Part shown: positions 22,086 through 33,036 of the stretch, one piece after another | Position numbering within the stretch: position 1 is the stretch's first letter | Layout of the letters: every line of letters begins with the position of its first letter | Assembly (NCBI GenBank): GCA_033807775.1 | Contig: CM066318.1 | Location: 84,296,879 to 84,360,878, forward strand | Reading direction: 5' to 3' | Source: Saussurea involucrata | Lineage: Eukaryota; Streptophyta; Magnoliopsida; Asterales; Asteraceae | Length of the DNA: 64,000 bases | Position numbers and translations under genes: made by a program | The notes under the pieces: generated by a model | Database searches by the model: none | What the model was told of the DNA's origin: nothing | What the model saw: only the letters and a program-made list of their open reading frames with translations

Positions 22086-23661
22086 TGATATGCATTAATT
22101 ATTTAATGCATATTAGGTCTTTTTCTTTCCAATTTGAGTCATTTTATCTCTAATATCCCTAACATTGAGTCATTTTATTTACTTATTTTCCTTTTTATTG
22201 TTTATTGGAGCTAGAGTAGTGAATGACCTGTTTTATGATTGAGAATGGCTGATTGTGTTCATTTTGACAGAATTTTCTAGTGCAGATCCATGCTGCAGCA
22301 CGACATGCCTTGACAGATTACTTTTTTGGGACGTGGAGCTGGACTAAATGGCTTTTTGGTGCTGACTGAAGATGTTTCCTGAACCAAGAAACATGCTGGA
22401 ATTAATTAATCTAGTTACATGCAAACCTCTTTTGTATTTTCAAGACTTTTCACATTACTTTATGTATTTTGTCTTTTAAAGACTTTAGGACCAAGTTAGT
22501 GTAGATTTACTCTTTTGCCCTCTCATCTTCCTTCCTATATAAGGAGGGCTTGGGGTGATGCATTTTAAAGGAGGAACTTTGGATCAGATTTAAGAGGGTG
22601 ACAACTCTTGGTCTTGATTTCTTAGTGAATCAATTTAAGCATTTGAAGTACTTAATTCTTGCAATTTATTTTCCGTCTTTTATTTCTTGCAATGTACATT
22701 CCGCCATTTATTTTTCAGTCATTTACATTTATGCAATTTAATTTACGTCATTTATTGCTTTCTTTACTTTCCGTTATGAGTAGCTAAATTTATTAGTTCG
22801 GGTGTTAAACGGAAAGGTGGGATTTTAAACCAAAGAAAGGTGGACGTTGTTTCGCAATAACGATGTTCCATTATTTCATTCAAGTTTTATAAAAACCAAT
22901 GACACTTCTTGACGAATTGATCACTTGCTAAAGTGTTAAAGTGTCGTGGACTTAGAGATAATCCACTGAATGCACGTCAGTTTGAATGATATGGGAAGTA
23001 GACTTGAGAGAGTTACTGATAAAGTGACAATTATCATCCATGTTTTTCTAAACTGATTTATTCTCGACAAGTGGTCACCAATCTAAGGTGTTAAAGTGTA
23101 GTGGACTTAGAGATAAGCCACTTGGAACACACCAACTTGAATGATATGGGAATCGGCTCGAGAGAGCAGTTTTGATACAAAGAGATTTGGTCGTCCATAT
23201 ATTTTGAGAACTTTATCCCCCACTATAAATACCTGGAGACTACACAGAGATGTGTCTAGTTGAATCTAAACAGTAGTGGGAATACTGAAGTCCGAGAGGA
23301 ATACTCTCAAAATAGATGGTGGATCTAGTTATGACAAAACTGCATGCTGCAGCATTCCTGCAGCATGGCCTGCTGGAATTTGTGTTTAAGTCCCACCTTA
23401 AAGTTTTACACCCGTGCTTGCTTTATTCTCTGTTAACAACATCAAAGTGACAATCCAAACAAAACAAATCAATCTCTTCCAATTCGCCATCTGATATCAT
23501 TTCCTTCTTCTACTTTTTATTTAACTTTATACTCCAATCTCTGTGGGACGATATCTAGTATCTTACCATTTTATTACTTGAAAGACGATATTAGATCTTA
23601 TTGTATACTTGCTTTGAGGTTTGATTAGCATACGTCTATAGGTGTATTCTAAGCACTGTCA
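22086..23661 (+). repeat. 5' LTR of element D
   Basis: 1576 bp. A TATATAAGGAGGGC promoter-like box is at 22536. Several TGCTGCAGCA palindromes occur (around 22290 and 23345-23370). An imperfect internal duplication is present: the block GTGGACTTAGAGATAA...CCACT with AATGATATGGGAA occurs at about 22905-23040 and again at 23060-23190. Confidence 0.92.
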
Positions 23662-23667
23662 AGTTTT

Positions 23668-23680
23668 TGGCGCCGTTGCC
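23668..23680 (+). other. PBS of element D (Athila type)
   Basis: TGGCGCCGTTGCC follows the LTR after a short T-rich spacer. This sequence is the hallmark primer site of the Athila/Tat branch of Ty3/gypsy. Confidence 0.9.
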
Positions 23681-23801
23681 GGAGATTGGCAAGCTAAAAG
23701 TTGTAAAACGTTTTCAAAAGATTTGATTTTTCTAACATCTTTGTTGTTTGTCATACGTCTCCATGTGTGTACAAGTAACAAATCTTTGATTTTATCTTTC
23801 T

Positions 23802-24970
23802 GTGAATATGGATTCAATGGGATATTCGTTTGGGCCATATGAAACTGCTTTCTGTGACTACTGTGGCGGAAATCATTTCTCATGCAATTGTCCTTCGAAC
23901 CCGGAATCTCGTTATTTCATGGGAGATAGTAATTGGGATACCTCACACTTCAATGGTTACACTCAATCATGGGAGGATCATCCTAATTTGTTTTTAAATG
24001 GTCAAGATAATGGCACTTTCACATCACCAATGACTCCCTACCAAGATTGGAGTAACACATACGCAACTACTTTTGACCAATCTTGGGAGGAACAAGTTGA
24101 TTTTTCTGGGAATTTTCATGGGGATGATTTTAACAACTCATTTTTACCCCTTCGCCCTCTTTAGAACTAATCGAAATCTTCAAATCTTTTGAAACTATGG
24201 TAAATAAGTCCACACAAAGTATGATGACATCTGTTGCCAACATTTCAACTTATCTTGAAGAGATCAATAGACAAAACCAAATTCCTATACCAAGTGAGAT
24301 TGAACATTTTGAGTGTGTTGTTAAGGATGAGGATGAGGTCAATACTTTGGAAAATAGTCAAGAGATAGAAAGTTCCGAGGAAGCATCCGAGCATTCGAGC
24401 AATCCTTCTTCACTTCAAAATAGTGAAGAGGTGCAACACAATGCCAAGACTGTCACTAACCCCTACTTTGAATCTGTGCAGAAAGAACATATTGTTGCAA
24501 ATGCAACATTCCTGCAGCAAAGTTGTGCAGAAAAACTTCAAGTTGCTTTTCAAAAGGGACGTGATGATCAATCCATAGACTCGGGAAGCTTCATAAAATC
24601 AAGTACTATTGTTGGTGAGGTGGTGTGGAAAACTCTGTGTGGGATGACCTGTTCCCCCATTTGTTTCATTAAAGTCTTGTGCCATGATCAAGGAGAGAAA
24701 CACGTGATGAGAAACGTGTATAAGCATAAGAGGAAAGAGAAACACCAAAGTAAGTTGGTGAGGACACTTACGGCTGAGGAGCATACTGAGGTGCTCCAAC
24801 AATCTCCACCATTCCTCAACAAGTTGTCAACAAGAGATCCAATTGTTGAAAAAGAAGAATACCTTATTAAAAGGCGAAAATGCAGATTCTTGTGCCGCAA
24901 CATTCATTCCAACCACTTGGTTTACAACCTACTCCTCAGGAGTAGGACAGGTTCATTCATACCATTTTAG
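23802..24970 (+). pseudogene. gag: Athila-like Gag C-terminal remnant, frameshifted
   Basis: The first open part (23802-24164, 120 codons) has a CCHC-like knuckle, CDYCGGNHFSCNC, close to its N-terminus. The CxxCGGxH form is typical of Athila Gag. The second part (24197-24970, 257 codons) can be read upstream of its ATG as PSLELIEIFKSFETM, matching the region after the Gag knuckle, so a small indel near 24150 separates the parts. The N-terminal Gag core is missing, as are all pol domains. The later part is acidic and Ser-rich (EIESSEEASEHSS) and not recognisable. Confidence 0.65.
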
Positions 24971-25775
24971 CTCCATTTTTTGAGTCTGGGATTGTTTCTT
25001 ATATTTTTTTTAGGATTTAGTTTTTATTGCATGATGAGCATATGTGATATATTTAAGCATGCATACATAGCATGAATAATTCCTAAAGTCATGATCCCTA
25101 AATCTAATAGTATAGTTTTTTTGCTAGAACTAGCATCATTTTACTTGGGAAAACATTTTGATCCACACCTCACACATCTAAGAAGTGACTAAGGCCATCA
25201 TTTGTTACTCTACATGAGCCACTTGCATCCACCCTATACACTTTATCATTCTATAACAATGAGGACATTGTCAATCATTAGTTTGAGGGTGGGAAGTCCA
25301 CCATGGCAAGAAAACAACCACAAAAAAAGAGCATAGCTCTTCAAATATGCCATGTTTGGACTTTAAGCACTAAAAAAGTCCCATAGGGGCTAAGTGCATT
25401 GCTTTCAACACAAAATAGCACAAAAGTGCCCCAAAAATTGAAAAAAAATCATATATGTTGAAGCAAAGAGAGGTAAACGGCAAAGTGAGACAAAATGTGC
25501 CAAAAAGAGTGAACCAGTACTTTAAAGTCCTTTTGATCTTGGATGTGAGGTGTGGAGAGCATAACAAAGAGAAAATGTTGCTAGCTTATGGTTTTACTCA
25601 TTCTTAGATTAAGATCATGTCACTTGGGATTTACGAATGGCTATGTTTTGTATCCTTGCTTCTATCATGATATTGTGTGCACTTATTGCTCTCATTATGA
25701 AAATCTTACCAACTTGACTCATTTTTTTTGTGTCTTAGTTGCTTGGGGACAAACAACAGTTCTAGTTTGAGGGTG
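24971..25775 (+). other. 3' noncoding region and PPT of element D
   Basis: It contains GAGGACATTGTCAAT and a 'TAGTTTGAGGGTG' tract twice (about 25279 and 25764), a style usual in the 3' part of Athila elements. The second copy abuts the 3' LTR and is the likely polypurine tract. No credible gene is present. Confidence 0.6.
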
Positions 25776-27361
25776 TGATACGCATTAATTATTTAATGCA
25801 TATTAGGTCTTTTTCTTTCCAATTTGAGTCATTTTATCTCTAATATCCCTAACATTGAGTCATTTTATTTACTTATTTTCCTTTTTATTGTTTATTGGAG
25901 CTAGAGTAGTGAATGACCTGTTTTATGATTGAGAATGGCTGATTGTGTTCATTTTGACAGAATTTTCTAGTGCAGATCAATGTTGCAGCATGCTGCAGCA
26001 CGACATGCCTTGACAGATTACTTTTTTGGGACGTGGAGCTGGACTAAATGGCTTTTTGGTGCTGACTGAAGATGTTTCCTGAACCAAGCAACAGGCTGGA
26101 ATTAATTAATCTAGTTACATGCAAACCTCTTTTGTATTTTCAAGACTTTTCACATTACTTTATGTATTTTGTCTTTTAAAGACTTTGGGACCAAGTTAGT
26201 GTAGATATACTCTTTTGCCCTCTCATCTTCCTTCCTATATAAGGAGGGCTTGGGGTGATGCATTTTAAAGGAGGAAATTTGGATCAGATTTAAGAGGGTG
26301 ACAACTCTTGGTCTTGATTTCTTAGTGAATCAATTTAAGCATTTGAAGTACTTAATTCTTGCAATTTATTTTTCGTCTTTTATTTCTTGCAATTTACATT
26401 CCGCCATTTATTTTTCAGTCATTTACATTTATGCAATTTAATTTACGTCATTTATTGCTTTCTTTACTTTCCGTTATGAGTAGCTAAATTTATTAGTTCG
26501 GGTGTTAAACGGAAAGGTGGGATTTTAAACCAAAGAAAGGTGGACGTTGTTTCGCAATAACGATGTTCCATTATTTCATTCAAGTTTTATAAAAACCAAT
26601 GACACTTCTTGACGAATTGATCACTTGCTAAAGTGTTAAAGTGCCGTGGACTTAGAGATAAGCCACTGAATGCACGTCAATTTGAATGATATGGGAAGTA
26701 GACTTGAGAGAGTTACTGATAAAGTGACAGTTATCATCCATGTTTTTCTAAACTGATTTATTCTCGACAAGTGGTCACCAATCTAAGGTGTTAAAGTATA
26801 GTGGACTTAGAGATAAGCCACTTGGAACACACCAACTTGAATGATATGGGAATCGGCTCGAGAGAGCGATTTTGATACAAAGAGATTTGGTCGTCCATAT
26901 ATTTTGAGAACTTTATCCCCCACTATAAATAGCTGGAGACTACACAGAGACGTGTCTAGTTGAATCTAAACAGTAGTGGGAATACTGAAGTCCGAGAGGA
27001 ATACTCTCAAAATAGATGGTGGATCTAGTTATGACAAAACTGCATGCTGCAGCATTCCTGCAGCTTGGCCTACTGGAATTTGTGTTTAAGTCCCACCTTA
27101 AAGTTTTACACCCGTGATTGCTTTATTCTCTGTTAACAACATCAAAGTGACAATCTAAACAAAACAAATCAATCTCTTCCAATTCGCCATCTAAAATCAT
27201 TTCCTTCTTCTACTTTTTATTTAACTTTTTACTCCAATCTCTGTGGGACGATATCTGGTATCTTACCATTTTATTACTTGAAAGACGATATTAGATCTCA
27301 TTGTATACTTGGTTTGAGGTTTGATTAGAACACGTCTATAGGTGTATTCTAAGCACTGTCA
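25776..27361 (+). repeat. 3' LTR of element D
   Basis: 1586 bp, very similar to the 5' LTR. It has a TGTTGCAGCATGCTGCAGCA variant (from 25980) that is about 10 bp longer than in the 5' copy, plus scattered substitutions. Confidence 0.92.
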
Positions 27362-27366
27362 GAAAG

Positions 27367-27528
27367 CATGGTCGTATCGTTAGAAGACACTCGTGTGGAC
27401 GAAAAGTCGGATTATGTGAAGGAACCGTTGGCGATTGCAGATCGCAAGGTTAGAAAGTTGAGGGCCCATTTCCCTCGACTGTTCGAAGATGGAATTCCGG
27501 GGACGAAATTCTTTTGAGGGGAGGATGA
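27367..27528 (+). pseudogene. pol: Integrase C-terminal remnant of element C (3' part) and PPT
   Basis: Directly after the D insertion the reading MVVSLEDTRVDEKSDYVKEP...RKVRKLR continues the integrase/chromodomain linker. Then AHFPRLFEDGIPGTKFF gives the end of pol. Compared with E, the chromodomain core is deleted between KLR and AHFPRLF. The polypurine tract TTTTGAGGGGAGGATGA (from 27512) leads into the 3' LTR. Confidence 0.8.
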
Positions 27529-29061
27529 TGTAATAACCGTGTCTTTTTGTAAATAAATATAAAGTTTGGTGGCCAAAGTGTGAGGAATAGAAGTTTTGAG
27601 GCTATGTGAAAAAGGTATAAAAAGGGGATAGAAACCCTAATTTTCCTCATTTCCTCATCTTAGGGTGTGTAATGCGGCTAAGAGAGTGTGTGAGTGAAGA
27701 AGGATTTTAGCAATTGAAGGGAAAGACGTGGGAATTTGCAGCTGAGACTTGGGAAGAGCATAGGAATCATCAAGGTAATCCCCAACTCATGATCCATTTT
27801 GATTTAATCATAACTCTGGAGTGCTAGAACCTGAATTGGTGTTTATTGATTAGAAAGAAAAGAAATGGCAGCTGGGTGTTCTTCCTATTCGAATCAATGT
27901 GGAAAAATTGGATGAAATAACTTGCTATTAGGTTAGAATTAATATTACCATGATTTTATTGGTTCAAAATCATATGTGGCTTGGTACGAGGTAATCGATT
28001 TAGCTGTGGTAAAAGAAAATACTCGATGAAACCCAGTCGTCCGGAACTCGCCACATCCGGAAACATTGGGTAGGATCCGGTAATTGAGAGACCGGATGTG
28101 TTGTCCGGTAAGCGAAACCGGAAGTGTGAATACCGGAACCGGATACCGGAACCAGGTGTACCAGAACCGGATACCGGAACCGGAGGTACCGGATGCCGAG
28201 AGTCCGAATACCGGATTTGGGGTACCGGATACCGGGCGGAATCTGGGGAGTCCGAATCCCATCTAGTCCAAGACTTTCAGTTTTTCAGTAAGGTTCGAGA
28301 GAGTGACGAGAGACTTATCTAGTCTTGTGTATGGGTGTAAATGTAGGTTCGGGTAAAGAAAATTGGTTGCAAGCAAGGACACGTAGTGTGGATGCCAGGT
28401 CAGTTTTTCTGAACCTAAAACCTTTTTAAGTGTGAATTCTTATGCATGTTTATATTTGCAAACGCATGTACTGCTTTAAATTATGCATGAAAGGTGTGAG
28501 TAAATAAAGTGGATATACCGTATACGTGTAGACATGCTATGGCACTGGTGTGAGATGGGGGTGTGTCCCATAAGATTAAATATATGAATTTGTTTCATAT
28601 ATGGGCGGTGTGTGCCCTATTACGCTGTCACGGTGTGTGTGACCATAGCGTGTGCCATTAGCATGTGTCTTGGTGTGCTTATTATGAAAGTGTACTTCAT
28701 TATGAATTTTCATAAAATTCCTTGCTGTATTTTTATAAATGTTGTTGTTATTGGTGTGACTTATTTTGAGGGAACTCACTAGACCTTATGGTCTAACCCT
28801 CGCTTTTCAAAACTAAAACCTTTTCAGGTAAGCAGGTAGCCGAGAGCTTGTTTAGAGGATTAGCAAGACGTGAGTCGGTGCTTGCGTATAGACGGTTTAG
28901 AAGATTTCCCCTTTTATTTTGTAGTCATGTTCTCAGCTGTAGTTAGGGTTATTTCGGCGAACCCAATTTTGTAATGTTGATAGTGTGACTTAGTTGGGCC
29001 ATTTTGGCGTTTTAAATTAAAGGAGTAGTTTTGGCATGCTTGTTTGGAGTGGATTGTTACA
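27529..29061 (+). repeat. 3' LTR of element C
   Basis: 1533 bp. Its TATA box is at 27616-27624, the CCGGA cluster at 28038-28260 and the hairpin at 28768-28801. The cluster differs in copy arrangement from the 5' LTR, and the second splice donor is GTCAGT rather than GTGAGT. Confidence 0.92.
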
Positions 29062-29266
29062 CGACACGATCCGCCTAACCCGTTTAACCCGTTTAACATT
29101 TATAAAACTAAAAATATAAATCGAAAATTCACAAAAAAAAATTACAAATCCAAATTTCAAATGAAAGCATTAGAAATCTAAATTTTATAGTTCAAACTTA
29201 TAAGTTCTAACCAAATCCAAAACACTAAAAAGAAAACTTATAATATATATATACATACATATATAT

Positions 29267-30498
29267 AGGGGTCTAATTAAATGAGAACTACACAGTTTGT
29301 GATAACTATGAGATCCAATGTGAGCCACCCATTTAAGATAATTGATGTAAATTATAAATAAATATAAAAGGGTATTTAGTAAATTTTTGTTTTACAACTA
29401 ATTAAATTAAGTTATTTTTTTTTCATATATACATTCTCTCTCTACCATAAACCTTAACCCTAGAAGCATCTCTTTTCTTTTTCCAGATCCAGCCACCACC
29501 ATACTCTCCAGACTCACTCTCATATCATCTTCTTCATCAGATCTGGTTCTTCATCAAATATGGTTCTTCATCAAATCTGGTTCTTTGGCTTCTTCTTTCT
29601 TATATCTCGTGGTTCGAATCAAACACATCTGAACCATGGTCCTCGTCGGCACTGTTTTGGTCACTGCAACACCATCGTCAATAGCTTGGCCACCACCGGT
29701 GCCCCTTCCCGTTCCCCTCCCCCGACCACCATCATCACAGTATGTCAATCTAGCCTCGTCCCTCTATGTATCTCTCTCCCCCGGCGCAGATCTGTGAACG
29801 CAAACTCGTCTCGTCACCGCCATCAATCTGGGTTCATCCCTCTTTTTTCTTCTCTTATTTAATCAAAATGACAATGGTGATGAACTTCCGATGATGAAAA
29901 CCGAGCAGAAATCGTCCCGATTATGGTCACTTTATTTGATTTCATTAGGCCAAGGTGGGTATCACAATGGGGTATCATAGTGGTATCACATATGGTATCA
30001 TAGTGGTATCATAATGGGTATAACAGCAATTACCCTATTGTTATGCTTGTACAATTCAGCTCTGGTTTAGATAGTCTATGTTGGAGATATAACTTTGTGT
30101 GTTTTTTGTTTTCTGGTATGAATCACAGTGGTATCACATGGTATTTTGAGTGTATCGTAATGGGCATCACATTGTTAATAGAGTGTATCTCAATGGTAAT
30201 CACAGTGTAACACCGTGTATTTTGGGTATCACAATCATGATCATTGCATGTATTTTTTTAAAGTGTTCATTTTTTAGGTATCACATTGTGTATACGCCGG
30301 AATAAGGTTTCCGGATGCCGGAGAGAGGAGAGGGGAGAGAGGAGAGATAAATATTTTAAAATACCTAAAATGTCCTTATAATTAAATTTTAGTCAAAACT
30401 ACCGGAATTAATAATTTCCTAATTTGTCCTTTAATAAGTGGCTCACATTGGATCTCACAGTTAACACAAAATACTATGATCTCCCTTGAATGACCCCT
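29267..30498. mobile_element. MITE-like TIR element with gene-like interior (M1)
   Basis: Imperfect terminal inverted repeats of about 60 bp begin AGGGGTC at both ends and include ATGAGATCCAATGTGAGCCAC. Both sides are AT microsatellite. The 29440-29870 interior is C-rich and looks like 5' UTR or exon DNA (a 100-codon frame at 29560-29862 begins MVLHQIWFFGFFFLISRG). I cannot assign a family. At 29950-30290 there are many degenerate GGTATCA/TGGTATCAC words. Confidence 0.6.
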
Positions 30499-30500
30499 TG

Positions 30501-30544
<44 letters not shown>

Positions 30545-30550
30545 CATATA

Positions 30551-31297
30551 GGGAGAGGTTCAAATGAGAATTGCTAAATATATGAGAAGTAAAGAAGTGA
30601 TCTTAGCCATTCATTCGGTCAAGATCGGCGGCTTTGACCGAGTAGCCGCGGATAATTCCTCGCGTGGCCTGCGCATGGTCTGCACAAGATAGAGGGGTAG
30701 TTTTGTAAAAATACGCGGGACGAGTTCATATATGAATCTGTGTGATTCACATATGAACTATACGTTCATATATGAACCTTTGTAATTCACATGTGAACTC
30801 TTTTTTAACTAATTCATATATGAATCACAAAGGTTCATATATGAATCAGTTAATTGGTTCAACTGATTCATATATGAACCTACAGTTAATTAGTTTCATA
30901 TATGAAACACAAAGGTTCATATATGAATCACAAAGATTCATATATAAATCAGTTAATTGGTTCACTGATTCATATATGAACCTACAGTTAATTAGTTTCA
31001 TATATGAAACACAATGGTTCATATATGAATCACAAAGATTCATATATGAATTAGTTAAAAAGAGTTCATGTGTGAATTACAAATAGTTCATATGTGAATC
31101 ACACAGGTTCATATATGAACTCGTCTCGTGTTTTTGTAAAAGTTACGAAACTGCCCTTCTATTTTTGGAAGATCCGCAACTTTTGACCAATCAAAGTCGC
31201 AACTTTTGACCAATTAAAGCCGATCTTGACCGAATAAATGGCCAATATCACTTCTCTACTTCTCATATATTTAGCACTTCTCATTTGAACCTAAGGC
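30551..31297. mobile_element. Palindrome-rich MITE, TTCATATATGAA family (M2)
   Basis: TIRs of about 75 bp begin AGGTTCAAATGAGAA and include ATATATGAGAAGTA and TTCGGTCAAGATCGG. The interior carries about twenty copies or variants of the 12-bp palindrome TTCATATATGAA. Because of the palindromes both strands are open (30772-31086 plus, 30846-31043 minus). These are not genes. Confidence 0.8.
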
Positions 31298-31416
31298 TAT
31301 ATATATATATATATATATATATCTTTTGACCAATTAAAGCCGATCTTGACCGAATAAATGGCCAATATCATTTCTCTACTTCTCATATATTTAGCACTTC
31401 TCATTTGAACCTAAGG

Positions 31417-31440
<24 letters not shown>
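31208..31440. repeat. Tandem duplication of the M2 right terminus
   Basis: The segment CTTTTGACCAATTAAAGCC through CCTAAGGC plus AT repeat (31208-31322) is repeated at 31323-31440 with almost no change. Slippage or unequal exchange between flanking (AT)n tracts is the simplest cause. Confidence 0.85.
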
Positions 31441-31449
<9 letters not shown>

Positions 31450-31452
<3 letters not shown>

Positions 31453-31798
31453 GTGGTATCTATTGCAAACCAGTGTATTTGTACAAACTCGTACAAACCA
31501 TACCTAGCTTCATGATTTTGTAATTCTGGCTTCATGAATATTTATATATATATTTTGGCTTCATGAATATATCATTTGGCATTTTTAACTAATTTTTTTA
31601 CAAAAATAAGGGTATTTTAGGGCTCCACCGAAAAAAATTAGTTAAAAATGTCAAATGATATATTCATGAAACCAAATTATATATTCATGAAGCCAACACA
31701 TATAAATAAATATTCATGAAGCCAAATTTACAAAATCATAAAGCTAGATATGGTTTGTACGAGTTTGTACAAATACACTGGTTTGCAAAAGATACCCA

Positions 31799-31800
<2 letters not shown>
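31450..31800. mobile_element. Full-length palindromic MITE (M3)
   Basis: The two halves are inverted copies of each other: GCAAACCAGTGTATTTG at 31465 and CAAATACACTGGTTTGC at 31770, with near-continuous pairing to the centre at about 31620. Repeated TTCATGAATAT motifs occur in both arms. It lies between (TA)n tracts (31430-31449 and 31801-31840). No coding capacity is present. Confidence 0.8.
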
Positions 31801-31843
<43 letters not shown>

Positions 31844-31845
31844 GC

Positions 31846-31883
<38 letters not shown>

Positions 31884-32068
31884 GGATTATTCGGGTCATT
31901 TTTGAGTTGAAATTTTCGACCCTGACCTTACCCGTTTAATTTTTGTGTCGTGTCATGTCAACCCGTTTACTTAAACGGGTTGAAATATATTACCCAAACC
32001 CGTTTATTTCGTGTCGAGTTCGTGTCGGATTAACGTGTCGTGTCAGTTTTTTCAGGTCTAATTAAATT

Positions 32069-32766
32069 AGGGACAATGTGGTCATTTTCTAGTCAAATAT
32101 TATTTTAATTTTTTAAGAGTGGACCCCACCCCTCCCCCTCCCGGGATGGCAAAAAAACGTTGTCCCCCAATGGAGGACCTAATACCCGATACCGAATCCA
32201 ATTTGACCACAAAATCCCCGAGTTGGCTAGGGATAGAGACGGAGATGGAAAATCCTCGAATTTGTTAAACGGGGATGGGGTTGAGGCATGGACGGACCTA
32301 TAGCGGTGCCACCATATTATTCTTCCGTTGAAGGGTAAAAGAAATTATGTTTGTGAAATGTACAACCGTATCAATTTGTTGTGTGTCACCATATATATTT
32401 TGAAACTACAATAAGGACACAAGTTTTTCTTAGTAGAGTTGGTTAATAAGATTTTTTTCCACTTCAGCCGAGGGTTTAAGTCTTATTAGAGTCACTAGTT
32501 TTCAGTTTTTTATATCAAATTGATCATGTTTCTAAAAAACTTACAATAACATGACTCGAAAACGAGACCTCGCATTTGAAAAGCAAGGAACTAACCACTA
32601 GACTAATATTGATCTTTTACATAATATCTCTATATTTGTTTCTTATAGTCAAATTGTGCCACCGTTTGAAAAAGTTTATGGCTCCACCCCTGTGTCGAGG
32701 ATGAGGATACCTCTCAAACCCGACCCCGAGTATTTATTAATAAGTTCATATACATAGTATATATAG
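32069..32766. other. Old repeats right of the hAT-like element
   Basis: At 32150-32290 and 32695-32745 are two halves of a repeat with GGGGATGGGG and CCCGACCCCGAG words. They appear separated by an insert (about 32291-32694) that begins GGACGGACCTATAGCGGTGCC and ends GGCTCCACCCCTG. No reading frame is convincing. Confidence 0.4.
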
Positions 32767-32976
32767 TGGGTTCAAACTAGAACGCTAACTATTTAAGAAA
32801 ACACGAGAACGGACGCTAATGTAAAAAATCATATATGATTCCCGCGACTTTAAGTTGCGGCCAAAGTTGACCGCGTCCAGTTTTTTGCAACTAGTGGAAA
32901 ATCACATGTGATTTCGCACATGATAGACCATTTTCGTGTTTTCTTAAATAGTTAGCATCCTTGTTTGAGTCTTCTT
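32767..32976. mobile_element. Small MITE with about 40-bp TIRs
   Basis: Inverted termini GCTAACTATTTAAGAAAACA (32783 on) and TGTTTTCTTAAATAGTTAGC (near 32935) enclose a short interior with ATCATATATGAT and ATCACATGTGAT palindromes. It sits beside AT repeats, like its neighbours. Confidence 0.7.
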
Positions 32977-33036
32977 CTATATATAAGTATAACATATTAA
33001 AGTTAAATGATAAACCCAAGGGTGGCGTAATAATTT

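Larger units (their letters stand above)
22086..27361 (+). mobile_element. Athila-like, gag-remnant LTR retrotransposon D nested in C
   Basis: A perfect TSD, GAAAG (22081-22085 and 27362-27366), brackets LTRs 22086-23661 and 25776-27361 (TGATA...CTGTCA). The PBS TGGCGCCGTTGCC is the tRNA-Asp-type site typical of Athila elements. The 2.1-kb interior keeps only a broken C-terminal gag portion and a noncoding tail ending in the purine-rich AGTTTGAGGGTG. There is no pol. The element therefore depended on a full Athila relative for movement. Confidence 0.92.
16041..29061 (+). mobile_element. Ty3/gypsy element C, non-autonomous, carrying a nested element
   Basis: The limits are set by a perfect TSD, CGACA (16036-16040 and 29062-29066). 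LTRs are 16041-17586 and 27529-29061, both TGTAATAACCG...GATTGTTACA. The PBS follows the 5' LTR, and the PPT GAGGGGAGGATGA precedes the 3' LTR. Without the nested element D the interior is about 4.7 kb. Only the last part of pol is recognisable, at 21800-22085 and 27367-27500. The rest is C-poor noncoding sequence sharing blocks with A and F. Confidence 0.93.
15900..32060. mobile_element. hAT-like element split by nested insertions
   Basis: The left end begins TAGACCTGACA at 15900 and the right end reads TTTTTTCAGGTCTA to 32060, giving a 9-bp TIR (TAGACCTGA). The flanks are ATTAAATG (15892-15899) and ATTAAATT (32061-32068), a 7/8 match to an 8-bp hAT-type duplication. Its own sequence is short: 15900-16040, 29062-29240 and 31880-32060. 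It is rich in CGTGTCGTGTC and AACCCGTTTAA words. No transposase is present, so it is a non-autonomous element used as a landing site by gypsy C and by MITEs. Confidence 0.7.

Noticed and set aside
29560..29862. 100-codon frame with a hydrophobic N-terminus as a secreted peptide gene
   Set aside because: It lies in a MITE interior, has no recognisable mature domain or conserved Cys pattern, and UTR-like composition. Kept only as a capture hypothesis.
30772..31086. 104-codon frame with SYMNLQLISFIYE repeats, and the antisense frame
   Set aside because: Both strands are open because the DNA is made of TTCATATATGAA palindromes inside a MITE.
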